DNA of 64,000 nucleotides from Cytophaga aurantiaca DSM 3654 (GCF_000379725.1 NZ_KB903664.1:186154-250153), one strand, 5' to 3'; numbered from the stretch's first letter, positions 7,722 through 17,207 are shown. Translations and numbers: made by a program. The notes: generated from the sequence alone by a model not told the origin.

Positions 7722-10130
7722 ATGAAATCATTATCGTTCAAATCAATCCTCCCGCATTTGCTGGTGCATGTGCTGTTCATTGGAGTTTTAGTTATTTTTT
7801 ATGCACCAATAACAAAAGGTAAAAAACTTTCTCAGAATGACGTGGTTCAATCCGGTGGTGCCTTACAGGAAGCAGCAGAATATACCAAGAAAGGGGGCGA
7901 AGAAATTCTATGGTCGAACTCCAGTTTTAGCGGTATGCCTGTGTGGCGTGGTTACAGCGCAAACTTAATCAGTTATGTACAGACATCTGTGCTTGCAGTA
8001 ATGCCGGTTCTTGTATACATGAGTTACCTGGCTTTTTTAGGATTTTATGTACTTGCATTGACCTTAGGTGCAAATGCACTCATTGCATTGCTTGTTTCAG
8101 CAGCATTTGCATTAACGTCCTTTAACATTGTCAGTATAGAAGCAGGTCACATCAACAAAGTGCTTGCAATGGCAACAATGGCTCCGATCGTTGCAGGTGT
8201 TATATTGATTTACGATAAAAAGTATTGGATAGGCTCATTTGTAACGGCTCTTTTCCTTGGTTTACATATTTACCACGCCCATTATCAGATCAGTTATTAT
8301 TTATTGATCACCCTTCTGTTTTATGTGGGATATAAGATCTATCAGGTAATCCGTGAAAAATCGTATAAAGATTTTATTATAGGATCTGCCATATTAGTTG
8401 GAGTAGCTATTATATCTATTCTTCCGAATATTTCTTCTCTTATTACCAATTACGAATACTCTAAAAGCACTACACGTGGTGGTTCAGAATTGACTACTGC
8501 TAAAAAAGAAGGTGGTGGTCTTGATAAAGAATATGCAATGAGCTGGAGTAATGGTATTACTGAAATTTTTACCATGTACATTCCATATTTTAATGGCGGA
8601 GCATCAGGCGAAGAATTGGATCAAAACTCTGCAAGTTATAAAGCACTTGTTGCCAATGTTGACAGAGCACAAGCCAAACAATTTATCAAACGTATGCCGT
8701 TGTATTGGGGCGATCAGCCGTTCACATCCGGTCCGGTTTATTTCGGTGCAATTGTGATCTTCTTATTTACACTTGCTATGTTCCTGGTTAAAGATACATC
8801 CAAATGGATCTGGTTAGCGATTGCTGTATTCGCATTTATGATGAGCTGGGGTAAAAATATTGAATGGTTTAGTGATCTGTTATTTTATCATTTCCCTTTA
8901 TACAATAAGTTCCGTTCAGTTACAATGGCTGTATCGATTGCGCAGTTTGTGTTCCCGTTGCTTGCCTGTGTTGCGCTGGTAAAAGTTGTGCAGCCTGACT
9001 TAGAAAGAGAAGATGCACAGAAAGCGCTTGTTAAAGCATTTGCTGTATGTGGTGGATTTGCATTACTTATGATTGCGACAGGTACTATGTGGTTTGATTT
9101 TACATCAGAAAACGATGGACAATCTCAATTCCCGGAGTGGTTGCTTGAAGCGATCAAAGAAGACCGTATCTCGAAGTTCAGAAGCGATGCTATACGTTCG
9201 TTATTCTTTGTGACTGCAGCAGCGGCATTGGTTTGGGCAATTATCAAACAGAAAATTGAAATTAAATATGCGCTCATCGGTTTAACGGTGTTGGTGATCA
9301 TTGACTTGTTTGTAGTAGATAAACGTTATTTGAATGAAGATGATTTTGTTAAAGCGAAAGGCAATGTGATTGCAAAAGCAATTCCTAAAACTTCGCAAGA
9401 CGAACAGATCTTAGAAGATAAAGATTACTATAGAGTATTGAATCTTACGAAGAGTCCATTCAACGATGCTACTACATCGTTCTATCATAAGTCGATTGGT
9501 GGTTACAGTGCGATTAAGTTATCACGTTATCAGGATCTGATCGAAAATCAGATCAGCAAAAACAACATCGAAGTAATGAATATGCTGAATACGCGCTACA
9601 TCATTGCAGCGCCACGTCAGGAAGGCGGAGAACCTGTTGTACAGCGTAACCCAAGTGCATACGGCAATGCATGGTTTGTGCAAGAAACGAAGATTGTTAA
9701 AAATGCTGACGAAGATATGAAGGCGCTGGATAGTATTGCACCTGCATCCGAAGCATTTATTGATGTACGTTTCGCTCCGGTTGCAAAACACTATACAGTG
9801 GATTCTTCTTCTTACATTAAATTAACAGAATATCATCCGAACCATTTAAAGTATGAAAGTAATGCTGCTACCGAACAGTTTGCAGTATTCTCTGAAGTAT
9901 ATTATCAGCCGGGCTGGAATGCATATGTTGATGGTAAGTTAACACCACATGTACGTGTAGATTATATTCTGCGCGGTATGGAGTTGCCTGCAGGTAAACA
10001 TGAGATTCTGTTTAAGTTTGAACCAGCACACTATATTCAAAGTGAAAAAATTGCCTATGTAGGATCTCTTCTTTGGATCGCTTTATTATTAGGCTCATTG
10101 GGTATGTCCATTAAAAAAGAAATGAAATAA
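7722..10130 (+). CDS. YfhO-family integral membrane protein
   Basis: This 802-residue protein has an N-terminal anchor, about a dozen hydrophobic helices (residues 10-520), large soluble loops, and a C-terminal soluble domain followed by a last helix (about 775-795). The segment VYYQPGWNAYVDGKLTPH and the LPAGKHEILFKFEP stretch are typical of the YfhO family. Members are large GT-C-like membrane proteins linked to glycosylation of teichoic acids or cell-surface polymers in other phyla; in Bacteroidetes the role is not established. It follows a GT2 gene, consistent with lipid-linked sugar transfer. A strong hairpin follows the stop. Confidence 0.8.
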   Translation: MKSLSFKSILPHLLVHVLFIGVLVIFYAPITKGKKLSQNDVVQSGGALQEAAEYTKKGGEEILWSNSSFSGMPVWRGYSANLISYVQTSVLAVMPVLVYMSYLAFLGFYVLALTLGANALIALLVSAAFALTSFNIVSIEAGHINKVLAMATMAPIVAGVILIYDKKYWIGSFVTALFLGLHIYHAHYQISYYLLITLLFYVGYKIYQVIREKSYKDFIIGSAILVGVAIISILPNISSLITNYEYSKSTTRGGSELTTAKKEGGGLDKEYAMSWSNGITEIFTMYIPYFNGGASGEELDQNSASYKALVANVDRAQAKQFIKRMPLYWGDQPFTSGPVYFGAIVIFLFTLAMFLVKDTSKWIWLAIAVFAFMMSWGKNIEWFSDLLFYHFPLYNKFRSVTMAVSIAQFVFPLLACVALVKVVQPDLEREDAQKALVKAFAVCGGFALLMIATGTMWFDFTSENDGQSQFPEWLLEAIKEDRISKFRSDAIRSLFFVTAAAALVWAIIKQKIEIKYALIGLTVLVIIDLFVVDKRYLNEDDFVKAKGNVIAKAIPKTSQDEQILEDKDYYRVLNLTKSPFNDATTSFYHKSIGGYSAIKLSRYQDLIENQISKNNIEVMNMLNTRYIIAAPRQEGGEPVVQRNPSAYGNAWFVQETKIVKNADEDMKALDSIAPASEAFIDVRFAPVAKHYTVDSSSYIKLTEYHPNHLKYESNAATEQFAVFSEVYYQPGWNAYVDGKLTPHVRVDYILRGMELPAGKHEILFKFEPAHYIQSEKIAYVGSLLWIALLLGSLGMSIKKEMK

Positions 10131-10134
10131 TTTA

Positions 10135-10181
10135 TTCAGACTTATGCAGTGGCAGGAATACAGTTACTGCATAAGTCTGAA
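10135..10181. terminator. Bidirectional terminator, 16-bp perfect stem
   Basis: Perfect inverted arms of 16 bases, 10135-10150 (TTCAGACTTATGCAGT) and 10166-10181, surround a 15-base loop and are followed by a T-rich run. It lies exactly between the converging YfhO-like and flippase genes and should end both transcripts. Confidence 0.85.
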
Positions 10182-10182
10182 T

Positions 10183-11685
10183 TTATTTTTTTAGCAATGG
10201 TATTTTTGAAAACATTTTTTGCATCGTAGCTGAAATATCATCAGATACGTTAAACTTCAATAATACAAATACAAAAAGTATTCCTATAAATAGCGATTTT
10301 AATGCAATCACCAATAGCGTTAAGAGAATTGTATCTGCTTTATAATTAAGTAAACTGAAAAGCAAACACACAAGTATTCCAAAAAGAATAATGTGAATCA
10401 TTTTTCCGGAAAAAGGCTGTACACCAATTTTATTCCAAACGACAATGGTTTTAAGAATATTCATGAGAATAATATTTAATAATAAAGCCAAGGCAGCGCC
10501 ATTGATGCTGAATATTGGTATGAATATAAAATTTGCTCCAACTGTAAGAATAGATAATGCAATTACGAAGCCTATGTTGTATCTGTAATATTTTGAGAAC
10601 TGAATGATTTCGCCATTAATGCTGGTTGCCATTTCAAATAATTTTGACAGACCAATAAACAGAATGACATATTTACCTTCCGAAAATGTTTCAGCCTTTG
10701 GAATCAATGATAATAAATCATCTACATTGATCCAGATTAATAAAAAGATTAGCATACCCGCTGCAAGCTGTATCAACGAATTTTTCTTGTACAACTCATC
10801 AATTTTAGCAACATCATTTTCCTGAGAGGCAGTAGATAGTAAGGGAATAGAAATCATGGATAAACTTTTTCTAGGAACTTCAACTACAGTGCCTATAAAA
10901 AAAGCCAGGCTGTATACCGCAACATTTGTAAGACCTTCCATAGAACCAAGCATGAGACTATCTATTTTTGAAATAATCATAGTACCTGCAACACCTGGAA
11001 TTAAATACAATACATAAATACCCATTTCTTTGACTTTGCTTTTATTAAAAAGCGTAAAATCAGGCCGAACATCCAGGAGATTTATCTTTTTCGTATACAA
11101 AACAAGGAATAGCAAAGAAGTTGCATAACTGATTACGTACAGGTAAACCATCCCATCCAGATTAATAAGATTCATGTGATATAAAATCACAACAACGGTA
11201 AAGAAAAGTCTCAAAAAAACTTCCCTTAAAAAAGAAGAAACACTTATGTTGAAATTAGCTCGAAGGTATGCTTCAAAAATAAAAATATACATCATGAAAA
11301 ATGTAAGCGGGAGTATAAAATTAAAATAGTCAATCAATATGGCTGACTTTTCCATATAGATATTTGCCCAAACACTTTTTAGGGCAATAAATCCTATAGC
11401 AAATAATATAAAGCCGATTAGAGGATAAAATAAAATCAAAAATAAGAATCCATTATTCTTGTTTCCATCTTTAAAATGAGAATAGAAACGATCTGATAAA
11501 CTTGAAGCACCAATTTGCGTGAAAAACGCCAAAAGCATTGGTATATCAATAATTAATCTCAGTAAGCCTATTTCCTCCAGATTTAAATACTTAGGAAACA
11601 GCCATAAAACATTTATTGCTCCGATACCAATTCCAATATATGTAATTATTGAGTTGTTTATACTCTGTTTTATGATGATTCCCAT
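10183..11685 (-). CDS. Polysaccharide flippase (Wzx-like, MOP superfamily)
   Basis: This 500-residue protein has some fourteen hydrophobic helices, with ISKIDSLMLGSMEGLTNVAVYSLAFFIGTVVEVPRKS in the middle, a pattern seen in polysaccharide/lipopolysaccharide export proteins of the Wzx group. It is divergent from the nonulosonic acid operon that starts 95 bases away, so it is a reasonable candidate for exporting a glycan that carries that acid. The substrate is inferred only from position. It differs in length and sequence from the flippase at 1955. Confidence 0.82.
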   Translation of the reverse strand: MGIIIKQSINNSIITYIGIGIGAINVLWLFPKYLNLEEIGLLRLIIDIPMLLAFFTQIGASSLSDRFYSHFKDGNKNNGFLFLILFYPLIGFILFAIGFIALKSVWANIYMEKSAILIDYFNFILPLTFFMMYIFIFEAYLRANFNISVSSFLREVFLRLFFTVVVILYHMNLINLDGMVYLYVISYATSLLFLVLYTKKINLLDVRPDFTLFNKSKVKEMGIYVLYLIPGVAGTMIISKIDSLMLGSMEGLTNVAVYSLAFFIGTVVEVPRKSLSMISIPLLSTASQENDVAKIDELYKKNSLIQLAAGMLIFLLIWINVDDLLSLIPKAETFSEGKYVILFIGLSKLFEMATSINGEIIQFSKYYRYNIGFVIALSILTVGANFIFIPIFSINGAALALLLNIILMNILKTIVVWNKIGVQPFSGKMIHIILFGILVCLLFSLLNYKADTILLTLLVIALKSLFIGILFVFVLLKFNVSDDISATMQKMFSKIPLLKK

Positions 11686-11741
11686 ATTGCCACTTAACTA
11701 GGTAAAGGTAATTATTTTATGATTATTTAAGTTAAAAACAC

Positions 11742-11749
11742 TAAATTTG
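11742..11749 (+). promoter_or_regulatory. Candidate -7 promoter element for the nonulosonic acid operon
   Basis: TAAATTTG matches the Bacteroidetes -7 consensus TAnnTTTG and lies about 30 bases before the first ATG of the operon. No clear TTG is seen at the expected -33 position, so the call is tentative. Confidence 0.4.
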
Positions 11750-11779
11750 CTGGATACAATTACAGATATATTTGTGTAA

Positions 11780-12796
11780 ATGAATGATTTAAATGACAAA
11801 ACGGTATTTATTACTGGCGGAACGGGTTCATTGGGAAAGAAGTATGTAACATTTTTGCTGGAGCAATTCCCTCTTATAAAAAGCGTAATTGTCTATTCAA
11901 GAGATGAGTATAAACAATACCAATTTAAAAATAGTCTTTCTGAAGATCAACGTAAAAAAGTGACATTTGTGTTGGGGGATATCCGCGATCTTCCGCATCT
12001 CACACAATCGTTAAAAGGTGTTGATTATGTATTGCACACTGCAGCCCTAAAACATGTAACTGTTGGCGAAGAAAATCCTTCCGAATTTATTAAAACAAAT
12101 ATTATTGGTTCAGAGAATTTAATTCACGCTTGTATCTCTGCCGGAGTAAAGAAAGTGGTTGCTATGTCAACCGATAAAGCAGTTGCTCCTTTAAGCCTGT
12201 ATGGATCAACAAAATTATGTGCAGATAAATTATTTATTGCTGCAGGTAATAAAAATCAGGATACTATTTTTTCAGTTGTTCGTTTTGGCAACTTACTTGG
12301 TTCCCGCGGTTCAGTCCTTTCTCATTTTATTGCCAAAGCTAAAGAAGGCGTTATTCCCGTTACAGATGAGCGCATGACGCGTTTTCATATAGACTATGTG
12401 GATTTAATTCAATTGATCATGCTTGCATTTAACAGTGCACAGGGTGGTGAGATTTATATTCCTAAGCTCGCTTCATATAAAATAACAGATTTGGCAAAAG
12501 CGGTTGATGAAGATGCTAAAATTGAATTCGTCGGAATCAGACCCGGAGAAAAAATTCATGAAGAGTTAATTCATAACGCAGATTCTTCAAATGTGTTGGA
12601 GTTGGAAAATTATTACATCGTTATGCCACCAAACAAAGGCATCAATGATATGAAACATCTGGATAAATACAAGCCGGTTAAAATACATCAGTCACTTTCT
12701 TATTCTTCAGATGTCAATACACAGTGGTTGGATTCAGAGGATTTAAGAGGAATTATTAAATCAGAAATACATCAGGTTGTTGATATAAGAAAATAG
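11780..12796 (+). CDS. pseB: UDP-N-acetylglucosamine 4,6-dehydratase (5-inverting), PseB-like
   Basis: The 338-residue SDR protein has TGGTGSLGKKYV (NAD binding), YSRDEYKQY, GDIRD, AALKHV, MSTDKAVAPLSLYGSTK with the Lys/Tyr catalytic pair, and the C-terminal ENYYIV and SYSSDVNTQWL that are characteristic of PseB. In flagellated bacteria PseB removes water from UDP-GlcNAc and inverts C5, the first step toward pseudaminic acid. It is the first gene of the operon, and legB follows after 11 bases. It is odd that both a PseB-like and a LegB-like dehydratase are present with one aminotransferase; PseB may serve a different L-sugar. Confidence 0.88.
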   Translation: MNDLNDKTVFITGGTGSLGKKYVTFLLEQFPLIKSVIVYSRDEYKQYQFKNSLSEDQRKKVTFVLGDIRDLPHLTQSLKGVDYVLHTAALKHVTVGEENPSEFIKTNIIGSENLIHACISAGVKKVVAMSTDKAVAPLSLYGSTKLCADKLFIAAGNKNQDTIFSVVRFGNLLGSRGSVLSHFIAKAKEGVIPVTDERMTRFHIDYVDLIQLIMLAFNSAQGGEIYIPKLASYKITDLAKAVDEDAKIEFVGIRPGEKIHEELIHNADSSNVLELENYYIVMPPNKGINDMKHLDKYKPVKIHQSLSYSSDVNTQWLDSEDLRGIIKSEIHQVVDIRK

Positions 12797-12807
12797 CAGA
12801 TACAATT

Positions 12808-13806
12808 GTGGAACTTAAGAATAAAAAAATATTAGTAACGGGTGCCGATGGTTTTATCGGAAGCCATCTTGTTGAAACACTCGTGAATCAGGGCTATAGC
12901 GTTAAAGCTTTTGTGCTTTATAATTCGTTTAATTCCTGGGGCTGGCTGGATACATTGCCTAAAGAAACATTAAGCAAAATCGAAATATTTACGGGCAACA
13001 TTACAGATCCGAACGGAGTGCGCACTGCTGTTAAAGGCGTGGATGTAATCTTCCATTTAGCAGCATTGATTGCTATTCCATACAGTTACTATTCTCCCGA
13101 CAGCTATGTTGATACAAATATTAAAGGTACACTGAATATACTTCAGGCAGCAAAAGAATTTGGGATAGAAAAAACATTGGTGACTTCAACATCCGAAGTT
13201 TACGGCACGGCGTTGTATGTACCGATTGATGAGAAACATCCGAAGCAGGGACAGTCACCGTATTCAGCTACAAAAATATCGGCTGACTTTTTAAGTGAAT
13301 CTTTTTACAGAAGTTTTAATCTACCCGTTACCATCGTAAGACCATTTAATACATTTGGTCCGCGCCAGTCAGCACGTGCAGTGATACCTACAATCATTAC
13401 ACAATTACTTGCGGGCAAAGAGGAAATAAAATTGGGAGCATTGCATCCTACACGCGATCTATTGTATGTAAAAGATACCGTAAACGGCTTTATTCAAATA
13501 GCTCTTTCAGATAAGACAATCGGAGAGGAAGTTAATATTGCTACCAAATCCGAAATTACAATTGGCGATTTAGCGAATGTCATCATTCAGCAAATTAATC
13601 CCAATGCAAAAATTGTTTCGGATGATGTGCGTTTGAGACCTGCGAAAAGTGAAGTGGAACGTTTGTATGGTAGCAATGATAAAATTCTTGCTCTAACAAA
13701 TTGGAAACAGCAATATACGTTTGAAACGGCTATAGCAGAAACCATTTCCTGGTTTAAACAAGATGGCAATCTAAGCCAATATAAAACAGACATCTATAAT
13801 GTTTGA
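12808..13806 (+). CDS. legB: NAD-dependent 4,6-dehydratase, LegB-like
   Basis: The 332-residue protein starts at GTG 12808. It has the Rossmann motif VTGADGFIGSHL, the segment YNSFNSWGWLDTL that is typical of LegB-type proteins, STSEVYGTA, and PYSATKISAD (Tyr-x-x-x-Lys). LegB converts GDP- or UDP-GlcNAc to the 4-keto-6-deoxy sugar in legionaminic acid synthesis, the substrate of the next enzyme, LegC. The stop overlaps the legC start by eight bases, indicating translational coupling. The weaker start codon just after pseB suggests the genes are read together. Confidence 0.88.
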   Translation: MELKNKKILVTGADGFIGSHLVETLVNQGYSVKAFVLYNSFNSWGWLDTLPKETLSKIEIFTGNITDPNGVRTAVKGVDVIFHLAALIAIPYSYYSPDSYVDTNIKGTLNILQAAKEFGIEKTLVTSTSEVYGTALYVPIDEKHPKQGQSPYSATKISADFLSESFYRSFNLPVTIVRPFNTFGPRQSARAVIPTIITQLLAGKEEIKLGALHPTRDLLYVKDTVNGFIQIALSDKTIGEEVNIATKSEITIGDLANVIIQQINPNAKIVSDDVRLRPAKSEVERLYGSNDKILALTNWKQQYTFETAIAETISWFKQDGNLSQYKTDIYNV

Positions 13807-14956
13807 TGAAGTTATATCATTTATTAAAAACATAAATCCGGAGCGTAATTTTATTCCGTTGCATGAGCCTGTTTTTAGTGGGAATGAAAAAAAATATTTA
13901 AACGAATGTATTGACAGCGGATATGTATCTTCGGTAGGTGCTTATGTAACCGCCTTTGAAGAAGCCATTGCTGCTTATACAGGAGCGAAGAGAGCTGTTG
14001 TAGTGGTGAATGGAACGCAGGCGTTGCATCTTGCCTGCGTTGTAGCAGGTGTAGGCAAAGAAGATGAAGTGATCACACAACCGTTAACATTCATTGCTAC
14101 TGCAAATGCTATTTCATATACAGGTGCAGCATGCATCTTTGTAGACGTAGATAAAGATACCATGGGCATGTCTCCTGAATCATTAAAATTGTTTCTTGAA
14201 ACAAATGCAGTAATCAGAGATGGAAAGTGTTTTAATAAGACGACCAATAAACAGATCAAAGCATGTATTCCCATGCATACCTTTGGGCATCCGCTTCGTA
14301 TCGATGAAATAGCTACTATCTGCAAACAATATCATATCACATTGATTGAAGATGCTGCTGAAAGCATTGGCTCTACTTACAAAGGAAAGGCCACAGGTCG
14401 TTTCGGGTTGATGGGAACATTAAGTTTTAACGGAAATAAAATAATTACTTCTGGTGGTGGCGGTGCAATCATAACCGACGATGATGCAGTAGCAGATCTT
14501 GCAAAGCACTTGAGCACGCAGGCTAAAATTCCACACACGTGGGAATATGCACACGATCACATCGGATATAATTACAGAATGCCCAATCTCAATGCTGCGT
14601 TGGCATTGGCACAACTGGAAAATCTAGATTCGTTTATTGAAAAGAAACGAGCGCTTGCAATAATTTATAAAACATTCTTTGAAAAAAAAGGATTCAACTT
14701 TGTATCTGAACCTGAACATGCATTCTCCAATTATTGGCTGCATGCAATTATATTGAAAGACAGAACTGAACGAGATGCGTTTTTAAATGAGTCGAATGCA
14801 AATGGAGTGATGACAAGACCTATATGGAACCTCATGAATAAAGCTCCCATGTTTGCACAATGTCAATGCACCAATCTTGATAATGCACAATGGCTTGAAG
14901 ACAGAGTTGTGAATATACCAAGCAGTGTTACATACAAAGAAAATGAAAGTAATTAA
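13799..14956 (+). CDS. legC: PLP-dependent sugar aminotransferase, LegC family
   Basis: The 385-residue DegT/DnrJ/EryC1-type aminotransferase has FIPLHEPVFSGNEKKYLNECIDSGYVSS at the N-terminus, which marks the LegC group, plus NGTQALHLA, EDAAE (184-188) and SFNGNK with Lys214 as the probable pyridoxal phosphate lysine. It puts an amino group on C4 of the keto sugar made by LegB. In the known pathway the new amine is then acetylated by LegH. No such acetyltransferase follows here; instead an ATP-grasp gene begins within the last 14 bases of this one. Confidence 0.9.
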   Translation: MFDEVISFIKNINPERNFIPLHEPVFSGNEKKYLNECIDSGYVSSVGAYVTAFEEAIAAYTGAKRAVVVVNGTQALHLACVVAGVGKEDEVITQPLTFIATANAISYTGAACIFVDVDKDTMGMSPESLKLFLETNAVIRDGKCFNKTTNKQIKACIPMHTFGHPLRIDEIATICKQYHITLIEDAAESIGSTYKGKATGRFGLMGTLSFNGNKIITSGGGGAIITDDDAVADLAKHLSTQAKIPHTWEYAHDHIGYNYRMPNLNAALALAQLENLDSFIEKKRALAIIYKTFFEKKGFNFVSEPEHAFSNYWLHAIILKDRTERDAFLNESNANGVMTRPIWNLMNKAPMFAQCQCTNLDNAQWLEDRVVNIPSSVTYKENESN

Positions 14957-15887
14957 TATACTGTTTTTAGGTGGTGCAAAGCGCGTTTCATTAGCCGAAA
15001 AGCTTATACAAGCGGGCTTGGAACGGAATTGCTCGGTTCATATTTATTCATATGAATTGGATATGTATGTGCCGATTGCTTCTGTAGGTTCGGTGATTAA
15101 AGGCTTGAAATGGAGTAGTCCGGATTTGTATGCCAATCTTTCAGAGATTATTAAGAGCAAACAGATTCATACCGTATTGCCGTTTGTAGATGCGGCGATT
15201 GCTGTAACATCAAAATTAGCTTTACTTCATCCGGAATTGTATTTTCCTGTTAGCGATTTAGAAATTGCGGATGTAATGTTTGATAAGGTTACTGCGAATA
15301 CATGGTTTATCGATCATCAACTTCCAGTGCCTCCTCAAAATGAATCATTCCCGCTCATTGCAAAGCCTCGTAAAGGTTCTGCTTCAAAAGGGATATTCGT
15401 ACTTCAGGATAAAGATGATGCTGATTATTTTGAAAAGAAAAATGACCGCAATGATTTTTTGATTCAGAAATTTATTCCGGGTATTGAGTATACAGTTGAT
15501 TGTTATATTTCACGTGAAAGCAAACTTATTTCTGTCGTGCCAAGAATGAGAGCAGAAGTAACTTCAGGTGAAGCAACCCAAACAATTACTGTTAAGGATG
15601 AGCAGATTATAACGCTTTCGGAGAAAATTTTAAGTAAAGGGAAATTTAAAGGACCTATTACGATACAATTTATCCGCGATGCGAAAACATTAGAAACATA
15701 CATTATGGAAATCAATCCGCGTTTTGGCGGAGGCGTTTTAGCGAGTATTGAAGCTGGCGCCAACAGTGCACAGGTGCTTATTGATGAACTGTTGGGATTG
15801 CCGGTGAATGTGAATACTTCATGGAAAGAAAATATTATTATGACACGGTCTTTTAGAGAAACATATTTTTATGCAGATAATCATTGA
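14943..15887 (+). CDS. ATP-grasp ligase (CarB-like) in nonulosonic acid operon
   Basis: The 314-residue protein begins at ATG 14943, overlapping legC by 14 bases. It has a Rossmann-like N-domain (INILFLGGAKR), PLIAKPRKGSASKG (140-150, ATP-binding lysines 141 and 144), and MEINPRFGGG (255-264) with the metal ligands Glu256 and Asn258 and the phosphate-binding Arg260. This is the ATP-grasp fold of carboxylate-amine ligases, which activate a carboxylate as an acyl phosphate and join it to an amine. Lying directly after the aminotransferase, it may put an amino acid or other acid on the new amine in place of LegH. That role is inferred; the family assignment is firm. Confidence 0.85.
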   Translation: MKVINILFLGGAKRVSLAEKLIQAGLERNCSVHIYSYELDMYVPIASVGSVIKGLKWSSPDLYANLSEIIKSKQIHTVLPFVDAAIAVTSKLALLHPELYFPVSDLEIADVMFDKVTANTWFIDHQLPVPPQNESFPLIAKPRKGSASKGIFVLQDKDDADYFEKKNDRNDFLIQKFIPGIEYTVDCYISRESKLISVVPRMRAEVTSGEATQTITVKDEQIITLSEKILSKGKFKGPITIQFIRDAKTLETYIMEINPRFGGGVLASIEAGANSAQVLIDELLGLPVNVNTSWKENIIMTRSFRETYFYADNH

Positions 15888-16188
15888 CATGGATGGTACC
15901 ATATGTACCGAAGAACGTATGTTTAGCAGAAGTCTTGCAAAGCCCTTGCCTGGATCTGTTGAGAATGTAAATAAATTATACAATGAAGGTCATACCATCA
16001 TTATTTATACCGCTCGTACGTGGATGGAATTTGAAATGACGACAGAGTGGCTTAAAAATAATGGCGTGCAATATCATCAGTTAATGATGGGCAAACCTGT
16101 TGGAGATTTCTGGATCGATGACAGAGCCTTGAATTTTAATAATAACTGGGAACAGATATCTGAAGTGATTAATAAGAAAAAGAAATAA
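15871..16188 (+). CDS. Minimal HAD-superfamily phosphatase-like protein
   Basis: This is only 105 residues long. It has DxD motif I (IIDMDGT, Asp6 and Asp8), motif II with Thr47 (IIYTAR), Lys75 (MMGKP) and the acidic motif IV (IDDR, 83-85), so all HAD catalytic residues are present without a cap domain. It overlaps the ATP-grasp gene by 17 bases and shares one base with legI. Similar short HAD proteins are often called capsule biosynthesis phosphatases. A paralogue lies at 29898. It could remove phosphate from a pathway intermediate, but the substrate is unknown. Confidence 0.82.
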   Translation: MQIIIDMDGTICTEERMFSRSLAKPLPGSVENVNKLYNEGHTIIIYTARTWMEFEMTTEWLKNNGVQYHQLMMGKPVGDFWIDDRALNFNNNWEQISEVINKKKK

Positions 16189-17207
16189 TGAGTAACAAAG
16201 TAATCATCATCGCTGAGGCAGGAGTAAATCATAATGGAAGCATTGAATTGGCTTACAAAATGATTGATTTGGCAAAAGAAGCCGGGGCGGATTATGTGAA
16301 ATTTCAAACAGCTATACCTAAATTAGTATATTCAGCGAATACGCCTAAGGCAGCTTATCAGATACGCAATACGGGCTCTGATGAACCTCAGATCAAGATG
16401 GCTGAGAAAATTCATTTGCCGGTTACAGATTATAAAGCATTGAATGACTATTGTAACAAAATTGGAATCAAATTTTTATCTACTCCATTCGATCATGTAT
16501 CTATTGATGTATTAGAGGAGCTTGATATGGATTATTTTAAAATCCCTTCCGGTGAAATTACAAATCTTCCTTATTTAAAAAGAATAGGCTCGATAGGCAA
16601 ACCGGTGATTATGTCTACTGGTATGGCTAAGTTGGGTGAAATTGAGGATGCGCTGGAAGTACTTCAATCATGCGGCTTGCGTAAAGATCAGCTTACAATT
16701 CTGCATTGCAATACAGAATACCCAACCCCTATGGTTGATGTAAATCTAAATGCAATGCATTCGATGGCTTTGGCATTTGGTGTGAAGGTTGGTTATTCAG
16801 ATCATACAGAAGGTATTGAAGTACCGATTGCTGCAGTAGCGCTTGGTGCAACAGTGATTGAAAAACATTTCACCTTAGATAAATCAATGGAAGGTCCGGA
16901 TCATAAGGCTTCTCTTGATCCTGTTGAATTGAAAAATATGGTTCGTGCCATTCGCAATATTGAAATTGCATTGGGTACAGGTCTGAAGTCGCCTACGGAA
17001 TCTGAAAAGAAAAATATTGTTGTTGCAAGAAGAAGCATTCATATACTTAATAACCTTGATGCCGGACATATACTTACTCCGCAGGATCTTATAATGAAAA
17101 GACCTGGAGATGGTATCAGTCCTATGAATATAGATGTAGTACTAGGTAAAAAACTACTACGCTCTATGATGGATGATGAAAAGTTAACATGGCAGGATAT
17201 TCAATGA
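16188..17207 (+). CDS. legI: Nonulosonic acid synthase (NeuB/LegI family)
   Basis: The 339-residue protein has the NeuB layout: a TIM-barrel domain (IIAEAGVNHNGSIELA, FKIPSGEITNLPYL, LHCNTEYPTP, VGYSDHTEG, EKHFTLDKSMEGPDHKASL) and a C-terminal SAF/antifreeze-like domain from about residue 283 (ARRSIHILNNLDAGHILTPQDL). It joins phosphoenolpyruvate to a six-carbon amino sugar to make the nine-carbon acid. The IPSGEITN and LNAMHSMALAF stretches recall the legionaminic acid synthase of Campylobacter rather than PseI or sialic acid synthase. The stop overlaps the next ATG by four bases. Confidence 0.92.
   Translation: MSNKVIIIAEAGVNHNGSIELAYKMIDLAKEAGADYVKFQTAIPKLVYSANTPKAAYQIRNTGSDEPQIKMAEKIHLPVTDYKALNDYCNKIGIKFLSTPFDHVSIDVLEELDMDYFKIPSGEITNLPYLKRIGSIGKPVIMSTGMAKLGEIEDALEVLQSCGLRKDQLTILHCNTEYPTPMVDVNLNAMHSMALAFGVKVGYSDHTEGIEVPIAAVALGATVIEKHFTLDKSMEGPDHKASLDPVELKNMVRAIRNIEIALGTGLKSPTESEKKNIVVARRSIHILNNLDAGHILTPQDLIMKRPGDGISPMNIDVVLGKKLLRSMMDDEKLTWQDIQ

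Noticed and set aside
16188-17207. Sialic acid (Neu5Ac) pathway instead of legionaminic acid
   Set aside because: LegB, LegC and PtmE-type genes next to the synthase have no place in Neu5Ac synthesis, and the synthase has the legionaminic-type segments.
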